Below, piece after piece: positions 10,892-22,600 of a DNA stretch of 64,000 nucleotides (its first letter is position 1; every line of letters starts with the position of its first letter). Position numbers and translations under genes: made by a program. Under the pieces are notes generated by a model, which saw only the letters and a program-made list of their open reading frames with translations, did not search any database and was not told the DNA's origin. The DNA lies in the NCBI GenBank assembly GCA_003255025.1, contig QANY01013423.1, positions 2,332,804 to 2,396,803 on the forward strand, written 5' to 3'. The stretch is from Datisca glomerata. Lineage: Eukaryota > Streptophyta > Magnoliopsida > Cucurbitales > Datiscaceae.

Positions 10892-12556
10892 ATGGGGGAA
10901 ATCATGAGCACCCTCGTGTACTCAGCCTTGTCGATTTTATCCCTCCTCCTTGCGTTCAAACTTCTGGTAGCGAAAAACAAAACAAACGGGCAAAAACTCC
11001 CTCCAAGTCCTTTTGGTCTTCCAATTATCGGACATCTCCATCTCCTCAAACACCCAATTCATAGATCTTTGCAAAAGCTATCCGAGAAATACGGTCCAAT
11101 CTTCTCTCTCAGGCTTGGATCCCGTCTTGTTGTCGTTGTATCGTCGCCAGCAGCTGTTGAAGAATGCTTCACCAAAAACGACATCATTTTCGCCAACCGT
11201 CCCGATTTCGTCTCAGGCCAAGCTCTAAGCTACGGCAACGCGACCCTGGGAGCAGCTTCTTACGGCGACCACTGGCGCAATCTCCGGCGCCTGAGCACTC
11301 TCGAAGTCTTCTCATCAACCCGCCTCAACATGTCTACGGGGATTCGGAAGAACGAAATCAACATTTTGCTGCACAAGCTATATAGAGTGTCGAGGGATGG
11401 TTTCGCAAAGGTAGAGCTGAAATCATTGCTTTCAGAGCTCACTTTTAACATGATAATGAGAATGGTGGCGGGGAAGAGGTATTACGGAGAGGAAGTGAGT
11501 GGAGTACAAGAAGCCAAGGCGTTTCGGGAGCTTATGAGCGAGGTTTTTGGATTGGGATCGTATCCAGGTGATTTCTTGCCTTTCTTGAAATGGGTTGATG
11601 GACAGGGATACCTGAAGAAGGTGGAGAAACTTGGTAGAAAAGTAGATTCGTTTTTGCAAGGTTTAATTGATGAGCATAGAACTATCAAGAAAAGTGGTGA
11701 AAATTCAAAGAATGTGGAAACTGAAAACACTATGATCAACCATTTGCTTAGTTTACAAGAGACGCAGTCCGACTACTATACAGATGAAACTATCAAAGGC
11801 CTCATCGTTGTAAGTACTCACGTTTCTACTTGCTTTCATATGCATGTTCTTATCTATAGTTATCTTGCATCTAGCTAACTAGTTGAATTAGTATTCTGAA
11901 AATATATAAATCTTTGTATGCACCAGACCATGCTATCTGCAGCGACCGAAACATCATCAGTGACATTAGAGTGGGCAATGGCCAATTTGCTGAACCATCC
12001 ATCTGCATTGAATAGGGCTAGAGCTGAACTGGACACAAGCTTTGGGGAAGAACGGTTATTGGATGAAGTAGATCTGCTCAACCTTAAGTACCTGCAGAAC
12101 ATAATGTCTGAGACTCTCCGATTATACCCACCGGCTCCATTATTAGCTCCACATTTGTCATCAGAAAGCTGTAGCTTAGGTGGGTATCATATCCCTGCTA
12201 ATACAATGTTAATGGTAAATGCATGGGCTCTTCACAGAGACCCCAAGGTGTGGGAAGATTCAACAAGTTTTAAGCCTGAGAGATTCCAGAGTGGGGAGAA
12301 TGATACGTACAAGTCATTGCCATTTGGATTGGGAAGAAGGGCTTGCCCTGGGATGGGGATGGCTAACCGTGTTGTGGCCTTAACATTAGGCTCACTCATT
12401 CAGTGCTTTGATTGGGACAGAGTCGACAGTGAAAAGGAAATTGACATGACTGAAGGCCAAGGACTTTCTATGCCTAAAGTTGAGCCATTGATAGCTTTGT
12501 GCAAACCTCGTCCACTCATGAACAAGCTTGCCTCTGAATCTGTAATTACCCTTTAA
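10892..12556 (+). CDS. CYP81Q: Cytochrome P450, CYP81Q-like, two exons
   Basis: Exon 1 is 10892-11809 (306 codons, donor GTT|GTAAGT); exon 2 is 11927-12556 after CACCAG, phase 0, giving 515 aa. An N-terminal hydrophobic anchor is followed by the proline-rich hinge (LPPSPFGLPIIGH), the I-helix (SAATETSS, residues 310-317), ExxR (E368-R371), the FKPERF motif and the heme loop PFGLGRRACPG with Cys446. The intron position after KGLI(V/L) is the same as in the second CYP81 gene at 44 kb, so the two are paralogues. Cucurbit CYP81Q enzymes hydroxylate the cucurbitane skeleton (C-25 for cucumber CYP81Q58, C-2 for melon CYP81Q59). Which one this matches cannot be told by eye. The first I-helix Gly of the usual AGTDTS is Ala. 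ER membrane location is expected. Confidence 0.95.
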
Positions 12557-15500
12557 TTATTTGATTGATAGATGATGCAAGTCTGGAAGTGCGTTTTTAT
12601 TTCTTTTGTTTTTTTATTGAGAAGTAATGAATGTTTGTTCGATCTTTAATTAGTTTAGCTTTCATGTCATGTAGTTGTAAAGCTTGTGTTTGAGCCATTC
12701 AAACATTAGTTATATTCCAAGTGCTTATAGTGAGAATTCTTACTGAGATCAGCGAGTAACGGAGTGATAGAGAGCTCTGTAAAATTGAATATGATGTTCT
12801 TCATTAATAAGAACTGATGGAAAAATTAATCTTTAAAAATATGACATATAATAATTGACAACTGTCATTGACTATTACAAACTAACAAGGTTTTAAAGAA
12901 GGCCGAGGAGCGGGGTTGAACGCTTTGATTTTTATGCTTTGACCTTGCTTATATATTAAGGTTGAGTCTAACTTCTTATGTCACGATGAATGGGATGAAG
13001 GAAAGCCAGCATGCCGACAAGTAGACCAAACTAACTATTAAAACAGTGCTAGTTTACATGCCCCCAGCTATGTCTGTAGAACATAAATAAGTTACCACTT
13101 CAAACAAGTAAATAGTGAGTTTAGGAGAGCATTAATTGAAAAAAACACTTAAATGTGTTGTAGGAATTTACATAGAGTAAATTTTCTGGAAAGAATGAAT
13201 ATACCAGAAATAAAGTGAGGCAATTTAGTATTTTAAAACACTTCTACAAATGGCGTACGAAAGTATTTACTATAAGATGCATCAGCATATAAATAAATAC
13301 TACTCAAGTGCTACATGAGTTTGGGAGTGTTTATGAGTAGAAACAATTCTACTCGTTAAAATAACACTATTTTATTTAAAATTGTTTAATATCTAGCGTT
13401 ATATGAAACAATTAAAAACGTTGTAAATCATACTTCTTTATATTTAAAAATTATTTGGCAACGTTGTTACGGAAACGTCAAAGAACAATAACAAAACAAC
13501 ATGTTTAATGTGGATATATCATTAACATTATCATTAGATACTCAATACCGACACAACCACCTAATCATAATCCTATTACACTTAAATCTAAACTCAACAC
13601 ATATAAAATTATACCTTGAAAATCATAACTAGTTTAAACAAAAGTCATCATTTCTAGATTTAACTATATGCACTACTAATTTAGAAACTATCATCAGCAT
13701 TGACAAAATCATTTGACTAGTCTCTCAACATAGGGTGTCCCCTCCTTAGATAGAGTTCTTTCTCACAACTTAAGGATGTCATTTATTTCTTAAGGGCAGA
13801 GCCTCCTAAACACGAGATGTTCTCTTTAGGGTAGAGCCACCCCTCACCCTCTTTCAAAGTAGAGACACTGAACCCTAAACCGAAACCACTTATTTATAGG
13901 CACGCCAACAAATCCTAACTTTCTTATTCAAAATAGGATTCTTATTCAATATCAAATTACACTACTCAACAAAAGTTGGATCCTTTTATTGAGGTGTATA
14001 TTGTAAGACTTTATTTAATTATTTTGTTTATCATTATATACGTGTGTGTTTAAATTTCACTCTATTCGAGTTTAAAAAAAACTTTCGTAAAACTTGTGTA
14101 TTTTACGAAAAGGTCAGCCATTAATGTCAGCGAAAGCCTTTGTTAGGCATCGTTAATATGATCACGTACTTTTAATGATAAAGTTTGGCTCTCAACGATC
14201 ATCAATGACTACCAATATATTGTCGACCAATCCATTCAACCGGGGTGAATGGATTTTATAAACACGTTGGTTGAAAAAGAAAAAGAAACCGAAATTTCAA
14301 AGCTGTGTAGATATACAAACAAGTAGATTTCAAAAATTCAAATAGGGTAGAAGTTTAATTTTGGTCAGGTCACTAAAAAGAGTATAAATATCTAAAAATT
14401 ATTATATTAAAAATCCAAACATAAAATAAAAGTAAGCGGGGCGACATGATTCAACCGACTCTAAGGTGGCTTCACTACTGTTTATGTCAAATTAAACAAG
14501 AGAATTCAATTTTGAGTGAATATGCAAAAACAAAATTAATGTTAAAAAATAAGTGAATTACGTTGAAGAAGAAACTTTGGCAAGGTCATTTCGTTTCTCT
14601 TTTTTTATATATTAGTTGAGCACGTAGCGTTGCATGTAATTAAGCAAAGTTAAAAATACACTTAAGTTTTTAAATATTATACATAAAATATTATGGTCTT
14701 ACTCAAGAGTAAGAAAAATGTCTAATAATCTGAAACTAAAAACCAGATTAAATATAAAATGAATAGTAAAATCATCATAATTGCAATCCTCAAAATTGAT
14801 TTTTAGAATAGAAGGTTGGGCAAATATATTATATTAATGGTTCATTTAGGGAAATAATTCATTTTTAAAAAATAAGGAAGAAAATGACCAAAACAAATTA
14901 TTTGTAAGATTGATCAATTTTTTCTAAGTGTAATTTTTGATAAAATTGAAAAAAAAATTATGTATGGGTGTACTATGTAGGTATATAAAAATATGTCATG
15001 GTATATATTTATATATCTTAGTATATTTTAATATACCATCAATATACTGTAATTTATTTTTATATACCATACGTGGTATACTAGGATATATTTATATCTC
15101 ATAATATATTTTAATCTTTCATCAGTCTACCGTATTATATTTTTATATACTATTTGATATAATCATACGTCACGAAGAAAAATCATAGTATCAATCTCTT
15201 CCCACACTCAAACTCGTCTCCTCTTTTTCTTCTTCACCTCTCTCACGTTGAAACCCTAGAAATCTACAAATCAAAAAATCATACAATGAGTTGATGAGAA
15301 ATCCACAAAATTAAGAAAACCAAAAATAAAAAACACACCAAACCAGAAAACAGACCCCGAGACCCAAATAATAGACCATGAAGGGAGAGAACGCAGAAGG
15401 GAGAGAAGACGAATGGAGAAGAAGAAATAAGAAATAGGCAGAGAAGAAAGAAACATAGATGTGAATGGAGATGACGAAGATGGAGGGAGAGAAGAAAGAT

Positions 15501-16910
15501 GCAGAGACGAAGGGAGACGAATGGAGAAAATAGGAAGAAAAATTCTACTATTTGTGCAAATATGAAACTTGTGGACCATTTTCTAAAAAAAAATGGCTCA
15601 TATACCTTATTTTCTCTATATTAATTATTTATTAAGTAGATATTCTTTATATTCGATTCATGACCATTGATAACCACAAACTATTTAATTAGATTCATAA
15701 ATATTTATAAAATAATAATTTCATAATAAACAAATACATTGACAATGTAGTGCCAAAGTAGAAGATGCCACATGTATGCACTTCTTTTTGTATTTTTGAA
15801 TTAATATATTCCTTTAGTTCATATTTACCTTTTCAAATTAATGTCTAATATTAAGATATATTGATACTCAAAATCATATATTTCCAACGCTTCACAATAA
15901 TGATAATTAGTTAGTTGGTGAAATATTATTAAAAGATTGTCAACTTTATACTTTATCACTCGTTTACTAAATATAAGAAACTCTTCATATGGATTTAGAT
16001 ATACTTACGACATTAGAAGTTTTAGGTATTAGAGTATAATATACAGAACGATTTCTAAAGTATCATATGATATGAAAGCATGGTTGGTCACCGCACAAAG
16101 GATGAACATTAATTGTAAAAGAAGAAATGATAAATTAAAGGTGAAAATGATAAATATGTCGGTGACAAACAAATTATAATACAATTAGATGGAGAAATGT
16201 AATCAAAATTATGTGAATTAATATGCCCATCAGTTTTAGTTTTAATTAATAACTGAAAACAAATGTGTGATATTTTATAACAAATTTACTCAATCTATAG
16301 TGCATTAACAAATTATAATATTTAAATAAATACCTCCATAGTTATCATCTTTGTTAACTTTACACCTTCCTTAAAAGCTAACTCTTAAGTTAAATCATAT
16401 ATATATATATTATGGCCGTTGTATGATGTTATACAAAATTTGAAATATCGATTTAAATAAAAATATTATTTATAAATATATTTCATGTAGAAATTATCCG
16501 ATGTATACTATGGATTATAATTTTTTTTTGAAATCCTAAGTTACTGATTTAAATATAGGATATTTAATTTAATAAAGATACTCAATAATTAATATAGAAA
16601 AAACTAAGTCTCAAAGAAAAAGAAACTAAAACTAAATAATCAATGAATGAATTGAAAATATGAACAAAAATAAAAACCCAAAACTAAATATTGTGTTTTT
16701 ATGTGATTATGCATTTGTATCGGATATTATTTTAAGATAAAAAATGGAAAATTACAAGCAGTAAAATAAACAAAATAATAATACACAAAAATATACATAT
16801 TATGATGAAGATAGTACATCATCTAGCCCCAGAATTCTTCGATGAAAAATATATTGCACAAACTGCAAAAGATGTACCATAGCGGAAGGTCCTGAGGGCT
16901 TGTAACATTA
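12557..16910. other. Gene-poor intergenic region with repeat debris
   Basis: The first 200 bases hold the P450 3' end. 13730-13990 resembles a piece of a plant LTR (ACCCTAAACC..TTATTTATAGGC texture, minus orientation). 14960-15170 is a run of imperfect ATATACC/GGTATAT words. 15180-15590 is a pyrimidine-rich to purine-rich stretch; the minus ORF at 15271-15579 is low-complexity Ser/Pro/Leu and not credible as a gene. No further coding sequence is seen. Confidence 0.4.
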
Positions 16911-17285
16911 CACTACAACAAACAGAGACTCTAGTGATCAAACTTTTGGTCACTAAATCCCCAAAATCTTGTCGCTTCCTAAAATCTTGTCGTTAAAAGT
17001 CTAATGCGATGAACATATATTCATCATGAACGTTATCATTTTCGCTTCGTTAGTGAAAGTCCTTCACGATTAAAAATGAACTTCGTCGCTTTAGACTTTT
17101 CACCACGAAAGATCTTCGGTCGCAAAAAGTTTTTGCGACGAAAAAAATAGTTGATCGCAAAAGATTTTTTCTTCCAAAATTATTTCGTCGCCTAAAGTCT
17201 TTGGCGACCAACTTTTACTTGGTCGCGAAATATTTTTTGCACCAATTTTATTTGGTCGCAAAATGTTTTTGGCGACCAAATTTTA
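16911..17285 (+). mobile_element. CACTA-type transposon terminus with subterminal GCGACCAAA repeats
   Basis: It starts CACTACAACAAACAGAGAC, close to the CACTACAAGAAA end of En/Spm (CACTA) elements, followed within 370 bp by about ten short direct and inverted copies of words such as GGTCGC, GCGACCAAA and TTTTGGTCGC, the expected transposase-binding arrays. The opposite end was not found; the element may extend to about 19.6 kb or be truncated. A terminus with the same subterminal words is at 63510. Confidence 0.65.
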
Positions 17286-17538
17286 GTTTTCTAGAATGTA
17301 AATATAAAATATTGAATTTTTAATTTTCATATATACCTGTGATAGTAATAATCATTAAAAAATTTATCAAACCCGATTTTTTATAGGAAATACATATATT
17401 TATCATTAATATATGTAATGTAACAAAATAACAATAGTTCATTTCAAAATCTCTAAAACATAATTCACTACAAAATATGATTCACAAATTTATTCAAAAA
17501 AGATCAATCATAGAGTATTTGAAGCTTGATTGTTACAA

Positions 17539-17775
17539 CTAAAACGTAGAACGAATATTCTGAATCTTACGCTTCTGCTGTTGAGTCATCGTCAGGAGGT
17601 GAAAAATCATTTGACGAGCCCAAGCGAGTAAGCTTTGTAGTTGGTCTTCCACTGACTTCGTTTTTTTTAATTCTATATTTTCATTACATAGACTCTTTTT
17701 CTTGGAAGATGTGGGTGGAGCTTCATGTTCAAGACATTTATTTCGTCCGAGAACTTCTTCAAGAAGTGCGCCCAC
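17539..17775 (-). pseudogene. Small charged ORF, possibly the C-terminal end of a CACTA protein
   Basis: A 78-codon frame on the minus strand contains a Glu/Lys/Gln-rich, coiled-coil-like segment (VEDQLQSLLAWARQ). Lying 250 bp inside a CACTA terminus, it could be the C-terminal remnant of an En/Spm-type transposase, whose tails are often coiled-coil. I do not see diagnostic residues, so this is a position-based guess. Confidence 0.3.
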
Positions 17776-20660
17776 GCTAAGGTTGTTCTTAGTGTTGACT
17801 TTAATTCAGACAAACTTTAAGTCTTGGCCATCTTCAGAAAATAAGAAGAACCTGCACCTAAAATATTTAAATAAAATGTAAATGAATTAATTTTAGAGTT
17901 TAGAGGAAAAATATTAAAACTATCTTCAACACAACAAAGAATACAACACACAAGGAAAACCACAACTTATAAGCAAAAAGAACACAAATCCAAATAAGAA
18001 CAAACCCAAAAATAAACAAAGAAGCAATATAATCAAAATAGAAAAAAAAACATGAAACAAAGGGGGAAACATGACCTAGAAACCTAGAACAAATATGACC
18101 TACAAATCCAGAACAAACACCTAAGATGGTCTCCTAATCTTTGGCGCTCTCCATCATCGTCCAACCCTTAAATTTAAAAGAACCATGAAACAGTGGATAT
18201 ATAGAACATAAGAACAAATGAGAGATGAGAACTATAAAAAAAACCTCTCCATCAATGGATATATAAATGAATCTCACATTAATATAGTTTAATGTAACTC
18301 ACCTACTGTATACCCCCTACTAAACTAAGTTGAGCGGCTAATTTATTTACAGTAGACATACAATATACGACCTCCTCCTGACTTTCTTTAGCTGCCCGTC
18401 GATGTAGATTCTACAATGTAGGATGTAAATAAATTATGCTTTAACACAGTATCTTACGAGAAACACACAAATAGGACAATGTATTAAATTCAAAAGGCCT
18501 ATTTGTACCAGATGGAAAAATTCAAGTATATCGGAATCATAATATATATAACCATTTTGTACCAGATTTATTTCTACTTCCTTATTGAAATTCAAAGTAA
18601 CAAATTTACACCAATTTTCGGGTGGCATTTTTGTCTAGGAATAATTCATAAACATCCCAGGTGGCATTTTTGTCTGGAGAAGCACTTGACGAACAATGTC
18701 CTAATACCAGCGTAAAAGTTATTGTGGCATGAGGAACATATGACTTACAAATGTTTGTAGCAGCGCCAATTTTGTACCCAATATTCCTTGCCTACTTCTT
18801 ACACCTAAGTTTGTACACCTAAGTGACACCAATTTGCAGTCCATTACATATATTTGTAGCAGTGCCAATTTTGCACAATCTTAACTTCTTATTTATGCAT
18901 TCAATATAGAACTCATTGCCTTTTGACAACCCATATTCCTTGCCTACTTCTTACATATTCAGGTGCCTCGTCCTGCTGGTTTGTATTCAAGATATATGCA
19001 GATGCAATGATGTAAGTGATCTTTAGAACATGGGGGAGGACAATTAGCACATAATTTCTTTATCAGCTCTATTTACAGATACAAATAAAATAAAGTTAAT
19101 TCACCTTTGAAGTCACTTCAAAGTTTCCTCAGGTGCCACAGGAAGTCTATGCTCTTCATTGAATGTGGATATAATCAAAGACAAATACTTATCTGTCGGA
19201 CCAAAAATAGAAGGACAGGGAACTTATAACATACGGCAAATAAAAAACTTTCGACTCATATCTTTCAATTTATCACCGACCAAACAAATCTACAAATTCA
19301 ACTCATCCAAATTGCAAAAGTAAAAAGTCTGAAGTTACCTGTTTCAATGAATTCGGATCCTCAAAAATCATGAAGCTTCAACGTGCCTGAAAATTCAGTT
19401 TTATCAAACATAAAGAAACAAAAATTAAGTGAATCTAAGAGATGAAAGAAGAAATCTACAAAACATATGGGAAATGAAAGAAGCCATGATTCGAGAGACG
19501 GGGGCGAACAGAGAGCCATAGAGCAATTATATGCAGAGCAAACAATTTTTTTTATATAACTAAACAGAGCAAATACTATTAGGTTAATTTGAGACTTTTT
19601 TTCTTACAATTTTTCCTTTAAGATTTATAAATAAAAATGGCAATGAAGATACATTAATCAAAGAATTATTAAGTTAGTTTGAGACTTATTTTTCACTTAT
19701 AATTAATCTTTTAAGAATAAAAAATGAGGAAAAGACTTCTTTAAATATTATAATTTAAATAAAGTAGTTAACAAATATTTCATATGAACAATTGAGATAA
19801 TCAATACAAAATAGTTTTAAAAAATCTTGCACATTAATAATTGGAATAATAAGTACATTGTAAGAATACATGAAAAAATATCATATTGTCTAAAAATATT
19901 TTTTCAACTTCATTACTTTTACATATAATATAGATATAAAATAAATATATATATGAAAAGAGAAAAGTCAGTCAATAAATGTACATATCACTAATACTAA
20001 AAGCGTGCATGTCAGAAAATATTGATCTTAAAGTGGTTTTTATATCCATGCTATTACATTTATATATTCATGAATAACTTGGTATAAATAATTCAATATG
20101 AAAAGAAATAAAGAATATTCGATATGAAAATATTTATCTTAAAGTGGCTTTTTATATGATTTAATCACTGGCTTATAATATATCTCATGCATCCGTTAAT
20201 AGACAAATTTATTACTAATACTGCAATAAACAATAATTATTTCTTAAAATTAATGACATTTTAGTGATTACTTTATTATTGTTTGATAAAAGTGTCAATT
20301 GATGATTGAAAAGTCTTGGAAGACAAAGTGAATGATTTACGTGGGAATATATATGGAGATTAAATAAGGATAAGAGGTTACATGATTTTACTGTACAACC
20401 TTTTATAGCCTTTATAATTACATGGACTACATTTTATTAATCTCTTAGCTAGGGTTCAAATATTTGTGTGTATCAGTAGGAGTTAGACAATGTTTAGTAG
20501 AAGATATTAATGTATAATGAGTTATATTATTTTTAGAAAAGTGAATCAAATTTAAAAATAATCAATTAAGTTAAAGGATAAATTTCTACTAACATTTAAG
20601 AGAATCTTAACATGAAAAACCTATTTTATTTTATATGTGCGTGGAATGCACGTTATTTTA
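17776..20660. other. AT-rich region, probably the interior of the CACTA element then unrelated sequence
   Basis: 18600-18970 contains short direct duplications (GGTGGCATTTTTGTCT twice at about 18622 and 18660; a TTTGTAGCAG.GCCAATTTTG phrase twice at about 18757 and 18851). No recognisable protein. From about 19.6 kb the sequence is plain AT-rich DNA. Confidence 0.35.
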
Positions 20661-21109
20661 CATCTAATTAAATAAAAGAGAAAAATGTAATTTATATCCT
20701 TAAATTTGACTATTCAGTAATTTATACTCCTAAACTATTTATTTAACATCAAATATCTTAAAGTATGAGCATTAACCATTTACATTCATGTTATCTAATT
20801 TTTGTTAAAATCTAATAGTTTTTTATTTAATTATTGATATTAAAAATATTAAAAAAAATACCAGTTAAACTAATTACATTAAAATAAACTCAAAAAGACT
20901 AAGAAAAATCCCCAAAACTCACAACCCATCTTACCACAACTCTGGAAAACTAGAACGTTTTGGTCAATTTAATGGCAATATTGTAATCCTCTGTTAGGTT
21001 GTTAGCTCATAAAAAACAGCTGTATTGAAGTTAAGGTTAAAATTTCCTCATACCTTAAAGACAAGTTGGGAAAATTGAGAGATGAATAAACAAAATCTTA
21101 AAGCTAGAT

Positions 21110-21390
21110 TGGCTGTAATTTGGAAAAATGAAGAAATTTACTTGGGGCAATGAGAAGAGTAAACCTGGTTAAAGGAGGACACTAGCTTCTTTCACAACAA
21201 AATTATTAGAAGAAGATCTAAAAACTGTATTAAGGTTACCGCTTTTTCTTTAGAGGTTAGTAAAGCTCATGGTCTTGATCATGGAATGATTGGCTCCTTC
21301 TTTCAAAAGCATTGGAATCTCATATGTGATCATATCTTTAAAGCTTCAACTGATTTTTTTTTCAGCATGGTTATCTGCCAAACATCAAGA
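21110..21390 (+). pseudogene. LINE (non-LTR retrotransposon) fragment
   Basis: With frame breaks, the plus strand reads a sequence resembling the segment before the reverse transcriptase core of plant LINEs: a Trp/Leu-Lys-Glu-(Gly)-Asp-Thr...FFH pattern followed by RRRSKN-I. The last part (21290-21390) is the start of a short ORF. It is interrupted by stops and shifts and is only about 280 bp, so it is a dead fragment. Confidence 0.5.
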
Positions 21391-21392
21391 AT

Positions 21393-21437
21393 GTGTTTGG
21401 GGAAGATGTGTTTGGGGAAGATGGGTTTGGGGAAGAT
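21393..21437 (+). repeat. 15-bp tandem repeat, three units
   Basis: Units GTGTTTGGGGAAGAT at 21393, 21408 and (with one change) 21423, then a partial GGGTT. It lies at the junction between the LINE fragment and the right inverted arm. Confidence 0.85.
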
Positions 21438-21639
21438 GGGTTGTGAGTTTTGGGGGGTTTTTTAGTTTTTTGAGTTTTTTAGTTTATTTTAAATGTAATT
21501 AGTTTAATTGCTATTTTTTTTAATATTTTTAATTTCAGTAATTAAATAAAAAACCGTTAGATTTTAACAGAAGTTCAAATTTTAAGATTGTAAATTACTT
21601 TTTTTTCTCTTAATATAAAAAGAACAGAGAGAAGACTAT

Positions 21640-21800
21640 CACACTAGCTTTTTATTAAAACACAGTATCACGTGAATCATGCACATGCAGTTAAAAATAT
21701 TAACCACAGTGCCACTAATAACTCTCCACTCTAAACAATAAGAATACACGTGAATCATGTTGGAAGAAAGTGACAAAGTGTGTGGTGTGGGTTTACCATA
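21640..21800 (+). promoter_or_regulatory. Orphan promoter module similar to the ACT2 promoter, two exact cluster motifs
   Basis: CACGTGAATCATG occurs exactly at 21669-21681 and 21747-21759. The 19 bases GTATCACGTGAATCATGCA are identical at 21666 and 39283. To the left both places have CTAGCTTT, then ATTAA, before the motif. To the right, CATGTTGGAAGAAAGTG...GTGTGGTGTGGGT here resembles CATGTTGCAAGGAATGG...GTGGTGGGGTGG at 39376. So this is a paralogue of the ACT2 distal promoter. No gene lies beside it; the nearest plus-strand gene downstream is ACT1, 8.9 kb away across transposon remnants. Confidence 0.7.
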
Positions 21801-22291
21801 TTTGAGCATGATGAAGAGCTTGACTCTCACTTCCACTTCTTTACAACCAAAATTTATACGAAATCTACAAAATAATACATTAGATTCATACACTTAAGTT
21901 TATACATCGGAAAATTGTGTTAAAAATGAAAATTATATGTTTGGCTTGAAAATATCAATCAATGTGTTGGGTTGAAAATCATTTATATCGTGGACGACAG
22001 TATGAACTAAAACTAATTCCTTCAGTTAAAGAGTTAATTTAAAAAATATATATATAAATCATTAAGATCCAACTTCTAATTAAAAAAGTAATGTTGTGGA
22101 GTATGTAATGAATCTCCTTTAAAGTTATGGATTACTAAAACTAAGTATTGAATAATTAAGTAAGTGTAATGAAGTAAAATTGAAAATTAAAATGATAAGA
22201 CTAAGAATCAAATCTAAATTTAATAGATGATGAACGAAAAATAAAGACAAATGAAAATTGGAGATAAGAAACTAAAAGGTGAAGGTGAACA

Positions 22292-22510
22292 GTGACTCAT
22301 GTTTCTCCCCTTTCTCAATGGCGTGTTCGACTTGGTTGGGTGGCTAGGGATTTTGAAGGTAAAGTTATATTGACATTTGTGGGTCACGAGTCATCGTTGC
22401 TTGGATCCCCGCCCATGGAGAGTTTGGCCATTATTCAGGTGCTGGATTGGACCCGATCAGATAACTGGGTTAGTGGAATTATCGAGTCAGATTCCAAAAT
22501 AGTTAACTAA
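22292..22510 (+). pseudogene. RNase H-like fragment of a plant LINE-type element
   Basis: A 72-codon frame has the order seen in plant RNase H-like (RVT_3) domains: LGWVARDFEGKV, a segment with SPPMESLAI, and a C-terminal GIIESDSKIV where the ESDSK motif carries a catalytic acid. Both ends are missing, so it is a fragment. The stop lies inside the tandem repeat that follows. Confidence 0.6.
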
Positions 22511-22600
22511 ATGGATTAATAGAATTATTGAGTCAGATTCCAAAATAGTTAACTAAATGGGTTAATGGAATTATTGAGTCAGATTCCAAAATAGTTAGCG
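22467..22600 (+). repeat. 46-bp tandem repeat, three units, from the RNase H fragment
   Basis: GAGTCAGATTCCAAAATAG recurs at 22484, 22530 and 22576, a period of 46 bp, with units differing at a few bases. The unit is the end of the RNase H-like frame, so coding-derived sequence was amplified locally. Confidence 0.85.

Larger units (their letters stand above)
20663..21612. mobile_element. Inverted-repeat element (~0.95 kb) carrying LINE-derived sequence
   Basis: The left arm (about 20663-20940) and right arm (about 21440-21612) are imperfect reverse complements: GTTAAAATCTAA, AAACTAATTACATT, and CCCCAAAACTCACAACCC at 20913-20930 reappear inverted at 21445-21590. Between the arms lies non-LTR-retrotransposon-like coding sequence, so the element looks like a DNA transposon that picked up or was hit by other sequence. 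Exact termini and a target duplication could not be fixed. Confidence 0.55.

Noticed and set aside
11918..12556. Separate short P450 starting with its own ATG after 11918
   Set aside because: It is exon 2 of the CYP81Q gene; GT-AG borders at 11809/11927 join it in frame to exon 1.
15271..15579. 102-codon minus ORF
   Set aside because: Low-complexity Ser/Leu/Pro stretch from a purine-rich tract; no domain.
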